Below, one piece after another: positions 1 to 5,743 of a stretch of 10,855 nucleotides of DNA. The notes under the pieces are model-generated. The model did not search any database. It saw only the letters and a list, made by a program, of their open reading frames with translations, and was not told the origin of the DNA. The first letter of the stretch is position 1. Every line of letters begins with the position of its first letter. Origin of the DNA: an uncultured bacterium (lineage in GTDB: Bacteria; Actinomycetota; Aquicultoria; SKW223); contig CALIRS010000207.1 of the NCBI GenBank assembly GCA_938042205.1, forward strand, positions 1 through 10,855. The letters run 5' to 3'. The translations under genes and the position numbers were made by a program.

Positions 1-498
1 AGAATAATTGAGAAGGGAATGAGTGCGTATCAAGAAGCAATTTCCGTAATAGCTCCTGTTGTTAACGAAGTCTCTCGATATGTGCCTTCCCGGAGGTTGA
101 GGAAGCTGCACATAGGACTTTTCGGGTATGCCAGAAGCATCAAAGGAGTCCATCTACCGCGTGCAATCACCTATTGTGCAGCTCTCTATTCTGTTGGTCT
201 TCCTCCTGAGCTTATAGGTTTTAACTCTTTTAGTAAAACCGATTTTGACTTTATTGAGGATTTTTATCCATCTTACAAACAGGATCTTGCGGTCGCTGCT
301 TCTTATTTCAATCCTTTATGTGAAAAACTCTTTGGTAAGGAAATCAGAGATCATGTTTTTATACCTCAGGGAATTGAACCACAACGGGAACATCTCAAAG
401 CAACTTCCAGAATAATTGAATCTCTTTTGTCTGGCGAGTTAAGGGATATTTCAAAAAGAGTAAATGAAGCCGCTCACATAAGAAGATTTCTCGGATAA
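1..498 (+). CDS. ppcA: Archaeal-type phosphoenolpyruvate carboxylase, C-terminal part
   Basis: The reading frame is open to the left edge, so only the last 165 residues are visible; the ATG at 19 is an internal Met, not the start. The stretch LHIGLFGYARS (residues 36-46) followed by LPRAITYCAALYSVGLPPEL (52-71) and the QDLAVAASYFNP segment (94-105) match the C-terminal region of the short archaeal-type PEP carboxylase family (about 500 residues), not the ~900-residue bacterial/plant type. The enzyme carboxylates PEP with bicarbonate to give oxaloacetate and phosphate in the cytoplasm, feeding the C4 pool anaplerotically. The family occurs in archaea and a minority of bacteria (some clostridia, lactic acid bacteria and candidate lineages). 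The stop is TAA at 496-498, and no strong rho-independent terminator follows. The assignment rests on recognised C-terminal motifs only; the catalytic N-terminal part lies outside the window. Confidence 0.85.
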   Translation, partial: RIIEKGMSAYQEAISVIAPVVNEVSRYVPSRRLRKLHIGLFGYARSIKGVHLPRAITYCAALYSVGLPPELIGFNSFSKTDFDFIEDFYPSYKQDLAVAASYFNPLCEKLFGKEIRDHVFIPQGIEPQREHLKATSRIIESLLSGELRDISKRVNEAAHIRRFLG

Positions 499-579
499 CT
501 CATAATTCAGAAAGAAATTAGCTCAAGAAAACTTTATTTACAGCCGATATTTATTTACAGTCTGGCGCTTCACAGTATT

Positions 580-661
580 GAGGTGGAGTTCTTGCTGAGG
601 AGAAAGTGGGAAATTTACGGCCGGCGACAGCGCCGGGTGGTGTAAGCAAAAACTCCACCTC
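580..661. other. GC-rich imperfect inverted repeat with inner hairpin; candidate structured RNA or dispersed palindromic element
   Basis: The arms 580-596 and 645-661 pair over 17 positions with one mismatch (C591 opposite A650). Inside, 621-626 (CCGGCG) and 631-636 (CGCCGG) form a perfect 6-bp stem with loop ACAG. A third short helix is possible between 614-618 and 642-646, competing with the base of the outer stem. The core is far more GC-rich than the AT-rich flanks. It lies between the PEP carboxylase stop and murI. No U-tract follows the outer stem on either strand, so it is not an ordinary intrinsic terminator. I could not match it to a riboswitch, SRP RNA, 6S RNA or ribozyme consensus. 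If murI starts transcription near 716, as its -10 suggests, this is not a murI leader. It may be a 3' UTR structure, a small RNA, or a MITE/REP-like repeat. Confidence 0.5.
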
Positions 662-700
662 CCTCCCCTCAAGGATTTAAATCTAAAAGTCACTTTTGTG

Positions 701-709
701 TGGTATTAT
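701..709 (+). promoter_or_regulatory. Extended -10 promoter for the murI operon
   Basis: TGG-TATTAT (TG at 701-702, hexamer 704-709) fits the extended -10 consensus TGnTATAAT with one mismatch in the hexamer. No good -35 box lies 16-18 bp upstream, which is usual for extended -10 promoters. Only 7 nt separate the hexamer from the murI ATG at 717, so transcription would begin at or next to the start codon. Confidence 0.45.
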
Positions 710-716
710 CAATGGC

Positions 717-1550
717 ATGATTCTTGAAAAAGATTTGAAAGAAAGACCGCTTGGAGTGTTTGATTCAGGCGTTGGCGGGCTAACAGTTGTTAAAGAAATT
801 CGAAAAATGCTGTCAAAAGAAGATATTATCTATCTTGGAGATACTGCCAGGTGTCCATATGGACCAAAGCCACTCAATCTTGTGAAAAGATTTGCTATCG
901 AAATAAGCGATTATCTGGTGGCACAAAATGTGAAAGCTCTTGTGGTAGCATGTAATACTGCAAGTGCAGCAGCTCTGGAAGATATAAAAGCCAGGTATAA
1001 GAATCTTATAGTTGTTGGTGTAGTTATTCCTGGTGCGAGAGCCGCGGTTAAATATACTAAGAATAAAAAAGTGGGAGTCATTGGAACGATAGGAACCATT
1101 TCTTCTGGCGCATACGAGAAGGCAATTCGTGAACTTGATAGAGAAGTTCAGATTTTTTCTAAAGCCACTCCAGATTTCGTTGACTTTGTTGAAAGAGGAG
1201 AAGTATCCGGTCCCAGAATTGAAGCTCAGGCTCATCAATACCTTGATGATTTACTGCAAAAAGGAATCGATGTTTTAATTCTCGGTTGCACTCATTATCC
1301 ACTTCTTATAGATACTCTTAGAAAAGTGGTTGGATCTGCTGTACGCCTGGTCAGCTCTGCAGAGGAAACGGTGAAGGAACTTCAGTCAGTTTTGAAAGAA
1401 AAAAAATTGCTTACTGAGAAAGGAAAAGGAAGTTTAAAATTGTTAGCTACTAATGGTGGTTATGCTTTCCTTTCCTCAGGAAGGAGATTTTTAGATGAAA
1501 ATATTACAGAGGTGGAAACTGTATATTTCGGTCAGGAGGTTAAAAGGTGA
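717..1550 (+). CDS. murI: Glutamate racemase
   Basis: Cytoplasmic, cofactor-independent racemase that converts L-glutamate to D-glutamate for peptidoglycan. The protein has 277 residues, normal for the family. The N-terminal PLGVFDSGVGGLTV (residues 11-24) holds the substrate-binding DSG and the base-assisting Asp16. The two catalytic cysteines are present: Cys79 in VVACNTASA and Cys191 in ILGCTHYPL. ATG 717 gives a short eight-residue leader before the conserved RPLGVFDSG block. The frame stays open upstream to a TTG at 696, but that codon has no Shine-Dalgarno and would add residues unlike the family. No Shine-Dalgarno precedes 717 either; an extended -10 lies 7 nt upstream, which suggests a leaderless message. 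murI is the first gene of a four-gene operon and overlaps the next gene by 4 bp. Confidence 0.95.
   Translation: MILEKDLKERPLGVFDSGVGGLTVVKEIRKMLSKEDIIYLGDTARCPYGPKPLNLVKRFAIEISDYLVAQNVKALVVACNTASAAALEDIKARYKNLIVVGVVIPGARAAVKYTKNKKVGVIGTIGTISSGAYEKAIRELDREVQIFSKATPDFVDFVERGEVSGPRIEAQAHQYLDDLLQKGIDVLILGCTHYPLLIDTLRKVVGSAVRLVSSAEETVKELQSVLKEKKLLTEKGKGSLKLLATNGGYAFLSSGRRFLDENITEVETVYFGQEVKR
1533..1540 (+). promoter_or_regulatory. Shine-Dalgarno fixing the GTG start of the MBL-fold gene
   Basis: CAGGAGGT lies within the last codons of murI, 6 nt before GTG 1547. It supports a 4-bp stop/start overlap (GTGA) and translational coupling to murI. Confidence 0.8.
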
Positions 1551-2290
1551 AAGTTGTGGCATTAGGTACGTCTGGTACCTATCCACGATACCGAAGAGCG
1601 TGTAGTGGTTTTTTGTTTGAGGATGATCCTACTTTTGTATTAGTAGATGTAGGAACAGGGGTATGTTCAAACCTATTCAGGCATCTTGATCCATTTTCAT
1701 TAACAGCAATTCTAATAACTCATCTCCATGCCGATCACGTGCTTGATATTTATCCTATAAAGTACTATCTCAAATACAATAAAAAAGATATGGAAAGAAA
1801 AATTCCTGTTTATATTCCTGAAGGTGGAGAAGATGTTCTTATGTCTTTTAAGTGGGGCAATGAAGAAGGTGAGTACCTTAGGGAGGTCTATGAATTTCAT
1901 AATATTGGTAACACTTTGACAATAGGCAGATTCAGGTTCTCATTTAAGAAAACAAAACACGTAATACCCACCTACGCATTAGTTTGTGAATCGGGGGAGA
2001 AGCGCGCTGGATATACTTCTGATACTTCCTGGGACGATGAATTAATTGAGTTTTTTAAAGGGTGTGAAGTTCTTATATCTGAAGCCGCTTATCAGGGTGA
2101 AGAAGGCAAGGAAAATCTTCATATGACTGCTATGGAAGCCGGGAGGTTAGCTTCGCTTGTCGGAGCGAGTCGCCTTTATTTGACTCACATATGGCCTGAG
2201 CTCGATCCCAGTATATCCTTGCAGGAGGCAAAGAAAGAATTCTCCGGATCTGTAGAAATTCTAAAAGAACATTTAATTATTGAGGTGTAG
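1547..2290 (+). CDS. MBL-fold metallo-hydrolase (RNase Z/YhfI-like)
   Basis: A 247-residue metallo-beta-lactamase-fold protein with a complete two-metal site. The signature THLHADH is at residues 58-64 (His59, His61, Asp63, His64). Further ligands are His138 (KHVIPTY), Asp159 (YTSDTSW) and His214 (LTHIWPELDP), with His192 in LHMTAMEAG as the usual active-site histidine. The N-terminal LGTSGTYP and the LVDVGTG strand are typical of the RNase Z/YhfI branch. It is shorter than true RNase Z (about 300 residues), and I see no flexible-arm exosite for tRNA, so tRNA 3' processing is possible but not shown. It starts at GTG, coupled to murI, and its last codons carry the ribosome binding site for rph. 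Sitting between murI and the tRNA-trimming rph, a role in RNA or nucleotide phosphodiester hydrolysis is plausible; the substrate is unknown. No signal peptide, so cytoplasmic. Confidence 0.9.
   Translation: MKVVALGTSGTYPRYRRACSGFLFEDDPTFVLVDVGTGVCSNLFRHLDPFSLTAILITHLHADHVLDIYPIKYYLKYNKKDMERKIPVYIPEGGEDVLMSFKWGNEEGEYLREVYEFHNIGNTLTIGRFRFSFKKTKHVIPTYALVCESGEKRAGYTSDTSWDDELIEFFKGCEVLISEAAYQGEEGKENLHMTAMEAGRLASLVGASRLYLTHIWPELDPSISLQEAKKEFSGSVEILKEHLIIEV
2282..2287 (+). promoter_or_regulatory. Shine-Dalgarno fixing the TTG start of rph
   Basis: GAGGTG lies 5 nt before TTG 2293 and within the end of the preceding gene. It decides the unusual TTG start, after which ERSDGRRFDELR aligns with the normal RNase PH N-terminus. 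Confidence 0.75.
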
Positions 2291-2292
2291 TC

Positions 2293-3012
2293 TTGGAGAG
2301 GTCTGATGGGAGAAGATTTGATGAGCTGCGCAGGGTAGAAATCACTCGTAACTACATTGAACATGCTGAAGGTTCCTGTCTAGTTAAAATGGGAAATACC
2401 TGGGTGGTCGTAACTGCCACTGTTGAAGCCAAGGTTCCAAATTGGTTGAAAGGAGCAGGGCAGGGCTGGATAACTGCTGAATACGACATGATACCCCGGG
2501 CAACATTCGACCGTACACCTCGTCAATCAATAACAGGCAGGCAAAGCGGCAGATCAATGGAAATTCAAAGACTCATAGGAAGGTCGCTTAGAGCAGTAGT
2601 TGATCTTTTTGAGCTTGAAGATTTAACCATCATAATTGATTGCGACGTTATTAAAGCTGATGGAGGAACAAGGACAGTTTCTATAACAGGAGGTTATATT
2701 GCCCTTTACGATGCTCTGAAGTACCTTTGTGAGCAGGGTCGCTTAAAAAATTTACCTGTAAAAGAGGCTGTGGCAGCGGTAAGTGTGGGTATTGTAGATG
2801 GAAAACCTCTACTTGACCTTACATTCGAAGAAGATTTTGAAGCTATGGTGGATATGAATATAGTAATGACTGAGTCTGCAAAACTTATCGAAGTTCAGGG
2901 GACTGCAGAGAAAAGACCTTTTGATAGAAATGAGCTGGATATTCTTATTAACCTCGCTGAAAAGGGAGTAAAAGAACTAATAAAAATTCAAAAAAAAGTT
3001 CTTAAGAGTTGA
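2293..3012 (+). CDS. rph: Ribonuclease PH
   Basis: A phosphate-dependent 3'-5' exoribonuclease that trims the 3' ends of tRNA precursors, releasing nucleoside diphosphates. It works in the cytoplasm as a hexameric ring. The 239-residue length matches the family. Visible landmarks are N-terminal RSDGR..ELR (residues 3-13), the phosphate-binding block GRSMEIQRLIGRSLRA (86-101) with Arg87, the DCDVIKADGGTRT block (116-128), catalytic Asp181 and Asp187 in LDLTFEEDFEAMVDMNIVMT (174-193), and the C-terminal EVQGTAEKRPF (200-210). It starts at TTG with a clear Shine-Dalgarno, 2 nt after the MBL-fold gene, and is followed 16 nt later by rdgB. The rph-rdgB neighbourhood is common in bacteria. Nothing suggests inactivation. 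Confidence 0.96.
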   Translation: MERSDGRRFDELRRVEITRNYIEHAEGSCLVKMGNTWVVVTATVEAKVPNWLKGAGQGWITAEYDMIPRATFDRTPRQSITGRQSGRSMEIQRLIGRSLRAVVDLFELEDLTIIIDCDVIKADGGTRTVSITGGYIALYDALKYLCEQGRLKNLPVKEAVAAVSVGIVDGKPLLDLTFEEDFEAMVDMNIVMTESAKLIEVQGTAEKRPFDRNELDILINLAEKGVKELIKIQKKVLKS

Positions 3013-3028
3013 TAAAGGGCTTTCCAGG

Positions 3029-3652
3029 TTGGGAAGAATCTTTTCAGTTCAAATAGTTGTAGCAACTATGAATCCCGGTAAGGTAAAAGAGATAAAGCAG
3101 ATTATGGGAAATATTCCTGTTGAGATTCTTAGTTTAAATGATATTTTACAGGAAAAGATCATTAAGATAAAAGAAACAGGTAATACTTACTTTGAAAATG
3201 CTTTTAAAAAAGCTAAAACTGTTACCCGGATTTCGGGTAAATATACAATCGCTGATGATTCTGGACTTGAAGTTGATTTTTTGAATGGTCAACCGGGAGT
3301 ATTTTCTTCCAGATTTGCAGGAGAAGATGCAACAGATGAAGAGAATATTGAAAAACTGCTTAAACTTCTTGTAAATGTACCTGAGGAAGAGCGAACGGCA
3401 AGATTTAGGTGCACTGCAGTCTTTTATGATGGTTCTCAGGAGATAGTTCTTACGGCAGATGGAGTCTGCGAAGGAAAATTAGCAACTAAAAAACGAGGTA
3501 AAGGCGGTTTTGGCTATGACCCGGTGTTTATTCCTGAAGGTTTTGAAAAAACATTCGCTGAACTGCCGCTTTCAATAAAAAATAAAATAAGCCACCGGGC
3601 GAAAGCATTTAAGAACTTAAGAAGGAAAATAGTTGACTATTTTGATTTTTGA
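3029..3652 (+). CDS. rdgB: XTP/dITP pyrophosphatase (RdgB/HAM1 family)
   Basis: Hydrolyses non-canonical purine nucleoside triphosphates (XTP, ITP, dITP) to the monophosphate and pyrophosphate, keeping deaminated bases out of nucleic acids. The protein has 207 residues with the family's ordered motifs: VATMNPGKVKEI (residues 11-22, substrate-binding Thr/Asn and Lys), ENAFKKA with metal-binding Glu56, ADDSGLEV (75-82) with the catalytic Asp pair, GGFGYDPVF (159-167), and NKISHRAKA (185-193). Start: TTG 3029, with AGGG at 3016-3019 nine nt upstream, gives about seven residues more than many homologues before the conserved VVAT strand. No ATG in this frame comes before the motif, so a non-ATG start is needed. 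Its last 16 bp overlap the 3' end of the convergent DUF3048 gene. Confidence 0.94.
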   Translation: MGRIFSVQIVVATMNPGKVKEIKQIMGNIPVEILSLNDILQEKIIKIKETGNTYFENAFKKAKTVTRISGKYTIADDSGLEVDFLNGQPGVFSSRFAGEDATDEENIEKLLKLLVNVPEEERTARFRCTAVFYDGSQEIVLTADGVCEGKLATKKRGKGGFGYDPVFIPEGFEKTFAELPLSIKNKISHRAKAFKNLRRKIVDYFDF

Positions 3653-4731
3653 GTAGTTTCTTCAGCTATGATAACCGGGGTTTTAGAATTAACCACGGCG
3701 ATCCAGGCACCACCTCGATTGAGCTGAATTTCGCTGCCTGTAGAATCAAAGAGTTTTAGAGGATCAGTAACTTTTGCTCTTTTCCATGTGCCCTCAATTT
3801 TTATTCCGTCTCGAAAAACAAGAGCTTTTCCTGTACCGGTAGTTGGCATTTCTAGCCGCGCTTTATAGTCGATAACTCTGGTACTGGTGTAGATAACTAT
3901 GACATTTTTTGTCTTTATATGTACCTTACTATCTGCAGTAACATAGGGTTTGTTATATAAATATCGTGCATAAAGATTCGACATTCTGTCGTAAATGTAC
4001 TGAACCTCATAAGGGCGAGTGGAAAACTTAATGGTTATCGATTTAACAAAACCACGGTTTTGCAGTGGCTCATCGTCTTTAAACAGGTAGAATGGGTCGC
4101 CTGTCCATTTTGTTTCCAGCCCTTTCTTTTCAGCGACATAGTAAAGTTTGGTAGGTGAGGTGAGCATATTATGAGGACGGCGTCTTTCTGGTATTCTCCA
4201 GTATGCTTCGGAGTATCTGAATTCGTCGAGGTCTATAGCAAGGTTTCTGAGTAATCTCAAAGCCTGGGGAGAACCTCCAACGTGTGCATAGAGTGCGTTA
4301 AATCCCTGTGCATATTCTACATAATAGGTTCGCGCACTTCTAACGGGACCAACGACTTTCGGAAGGTTACAGGAATAAAAGGCTTCCAGACGGGTAATTC
4401 CACCTTCAGCTAAAGCTTCAATAACTAGACATGCTTGATCAATGCCAAAATGTGGCCTAGCCCTCACAATATTGTCTATCATTATTGCCAGTGGGCGGTT
4501 GGGAATAGCAGTGGAAGTTGTTCCATCAAGGGGGCAGGTATATAAGATAGGCGGAGGTTCGGCTTCTTTTGTAGTTTCAACTGATTTTCTGGCAACTGGC
4601 TTTTTCGCCACAGGTTTGCCAGATAATTGCCTCAGAATTAAAACAGCCAGTACAGATGCAATAACAAACACAAGTACACTGGCAATTATCAGCCTTTTTT
4701 TGAGCTTTTTTCGAGTTTCTTCTTCATCCAT
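3637..4731 (-). CDS. DUF3048 (YerB-like) membrane-anchored protein
   Basis: A 364-residue protein. A basic N-terminus (RKKLKKR) precedes one membrane segment at about residues 14-34, then a Lys/Pro/Glu-rich linker to about 62, so the body is probably outside the membrane. The body shows the DUF3048 landmarks in order: IPNRPLAIMIDN (76-87), GIDQACLVIEALAEGGITR (96-114), VGPVRSAR (127-134), HVGGSPQAL (150-158) and RPHNML (185-190). A C-terminal domain ending around LNRGGAWIAVV matches the second DUF3048 half. The family occurs in Bacillota, Chloroflexota, Actinomycetota and related lineages; B. subtilis YerB is a lipoprotein of unknown function. Here a transmembrane anchor replaces the lipobox. 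ATG 4731 has no evident Shine-Dalgarno. The gene is divergent from the PEBP lipoprotein gene and overlaps rdgB tail-to-tail. The molecular role is unknown. Confidence 0.88.
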   Translation of the reverse strand: MDEEETRKKLKKRLIIASVLVFVIASVLAVLILRQLSGKPVAKKPVARKSVETTKEAEPPPILYTCPLDGTTSTAIPNRPLAIMIDNIVRARPHFGIDQACLVIEALAEGGITRLEAFYSCNLPKVVGPVRSARTYYVEYAQGFNALYAHVGGSPQALRLLRNLAIDLDEFRYSEAYWRIPERRRPHNMLTSPTKLYYVAEKKGLETKWTGDPFYLFKDDEPLQNRGFVKSITIKFSTRPYEVQYIYDRMSNLYARYLYNKPYVTADSKVHIKTKNVIVIYTSTRVIDYKARLEMPTTGTGKALVFRDGIKIEGTWKRAKVTDPLKLFDSTGSEIQLNRGGAWIAVVNSKTPVIIAEETTQKSK

Positions 4732-4843
4732 GACTAAAAGAGTTTGAAATTAAAAACTCCGCGTGTCAACAATCAATCTCAGGGAGGATAATAAAACATT
4801 GAATATGTAAGATAAATCATCGTAACGCAAGTTTTAACGGCTT

Positions 4844-4855
4844 ATAAGTACTTAT
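4844..4855. promoter_or_regulatory. 12-bp perfect palindrome, possible operator
   Basis: ATAAGTACTTAT is a perfect two-fold palindrome in the 154-bp divergent spacer between the DUF3048 and PEBP genes. It lies 14 bp before the extended -10 of the PEBP gene, about where a -35 element would be, so a bound regulator could affect that promoter. AT-rich palindromes arise by chance, and no second copy is visible. Confidence 0.3.
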
Positions 4856-4868
4856 TAACTCTTAATTT

Positions 4869-4877
4869 TGTTACAAT
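4869..4877 (+). promoter_or_regulatory. Extended -10 promoter for the PEBP lipoprotein gene
   Basis: TGT-TACAAT (TG 4869-4870, hexamer 4872-4877) matches the extended -10 pattern. The ATG at 4886 follows after 8 nt, and no Shine-Dalgarno lies between. The layout parallels the murI promoter and suggests a leaderless or near-leaderless transcript. Confidence 0.42.
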
Positions 4878-4885
4878 TTTATATT

Positions 4886-5545
4886 ATGGGTGAGAGAAAA
4901 ACCTCTGGTATTTCACTTGTGCTGGTTGTTATTATGATCGTTTTTTCATTTCTATCAGGATGTGAAGGCCAGAGAGTTCAGAAAGAAGAAAAAAAGGTTT
5001 CAACTGAAAAGGAATTATCCAGAGAAAATGTGACAACTATATCTAAAGGGGTCCAGGAAGGAGAAAATGAAATCTTTAAACTTACATCTCCGGCTTTCAA
5101 AAACGGTGAATACTTAGAGGTTCGATTTGCAAAAAGTGGCGTTCCTGGCGGAAAGAATATTTCACCGCCTTTTTCATGGAGCGGAGTACCGCAAGGAACA
5201 AAGTCATTAGCTTTAATTTGCGTAGACAGGCATCCGATTGCCAACAACTGGATTCACTGGATTGTGATCGATATTCCACCTTCAGTTCAATCATTACCAG
5301 AAGGTGCTTCACCAGGTAAAATTCCTGAACCGGCAAAAGAACTCTATAATACTTATGGATATGGAGGCTATGGTGGTCCACAACCGCCACCTGGAAGCGG
5401 AGTTCACGATTACGAATTTATTATTTTTGCGCTCTCTGAAGAGCGTCTGGATATACCTTTAAATCCGACGTTTGAGCAATTTAATCAAGCAATTGAGGGG
5501 AAAGTCATTGGTAAGGCGACCCTTATAGGAAAATTTAGTCAATAG
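4886..5545 (+). CDS. PEBP-family (YbhB/YbcL, Raf kinase inhibitor-like) lipoprotein
   Basis: A 219-residue protein from ATG 4886. The frame is open to a TTG at 4868, but that codon overlaps the promoter and would put residues ahead of a normal signal peptide. Residues 1-25 form a lipoprotein signal (basic MGERK, hydrophobic core, LSG before Cys26), so the mature protein should be lipid-anchored on the outer face of the cytoplasmic membrane or exported. A charged linker runs to about residue 60. The PEBP domain follows, with ISPPFSWSGVP (92-102), the VDRHP segment (113-117) and HWIVIDIP (124-131) in place of the usual DPDAP..HW motif, and YGGPQPPPGSGVHDYEFIIF (162-181). These loops form the family's anion-binding pocket. 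Bacterial members are mostly cytoplasmic or periplasmic with unclear function, so no specific ligand is proposed. It stands alone on its strand, ahead of a tRNA gene. Confidence 0.9.
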   Translation: MGERKTSGISLVLVVIMIVFSFLSGCEGQRVQKEEKKVSTEKELSRENVTTISKGVQEGENEIFKLTSPAFKNGEYLEVRFAKSGVPGGKNISPPFSWSGVPQGTKSLALICVDRHPIANNWIHWIVIDIPPSVQSLPEGASPGKIPEPAKELYNTYGYGGYGGPQPPPGSGVHDYEFIIFALSEERLDIPLNPTFEQFNQAIEGKVIGKATLIGKFSQ

Positions 5546-5577
5546 TCCTCAGAGTTTGTCTCTTGTTCGTTTTTTAA

Positions 5578-5606
5578 TTGCTGATTATGCGCTTGAAGTT
5601 TATAAT
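5578..5606 (+). promoter_or_regulatory. Promoter for tRNA-Pro
   Basis: TTGCTG (5578-5583) and a perfect TATAAT (5601-5606) are separated by 17 bp. The expected start, near 5613, is about 15 nt before the mature tRNA 5' end. This is the best sigma-70-type promoter in the window. Confidence 0.65.
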
Positions 5607-5627
5607 TCTTTTGCTTTGACGAGATTA

Positions 5628-5705
<78 letters not shown>

Positions 5706-5743
5706 CGGAAATATTTCTCAAGTATCCGGGCGTGACCATGAAG

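Noticed and set aside
533..560. 11-bp direct repeat TTTATTTACAG at 533-543 and 550-560
   Set aside because: Only two short AT-rich copies, with no larger pattern; chance is sufficient.
595..613. Hammerhead-ribozyme-like core (CTGAGGA followed by GAAA) inside the structured element
   Set aside because: No helix II can form between the two motifs, and the pairing next to the supposed cleavage site does not align with CTGA as a hammerhead needs.
551..658. Minus-strand 35-codon frame starting at GTG 658 after a purine-rich GGGGAGG-type sequence
   Set aside because: It spans both arms of the inverted repeat, so its bases are explained by the palindrome. The peptide has no recognisable feature and the purine run is almost touching the start codon.
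696..716. TTG at 696 as the murI start
   Set aside because: It lies upstream of the extended -10, lacks a Shine-Dalgarno and adds residues not seen in the family; ATG 717 is better.
813..1238. Long open frames antisense to murI
   Set aside because: They lie wholly within the well-supported murI gene and have no start signal or recognisable protein motif.
4764..4769. Minus-strand TTGACA as -35 for the DUF3048 gene
   Set aside because: No acceptable -10 hexamer lies 16-18 bp downstream of it.
5551..5575. Possible terminator after the PEBP gene (AGAG/CTCT hairpin and a run of T)
   Set aside because: The stem is only 4 bp, and seven nt separate it from the T run; too weak to call.
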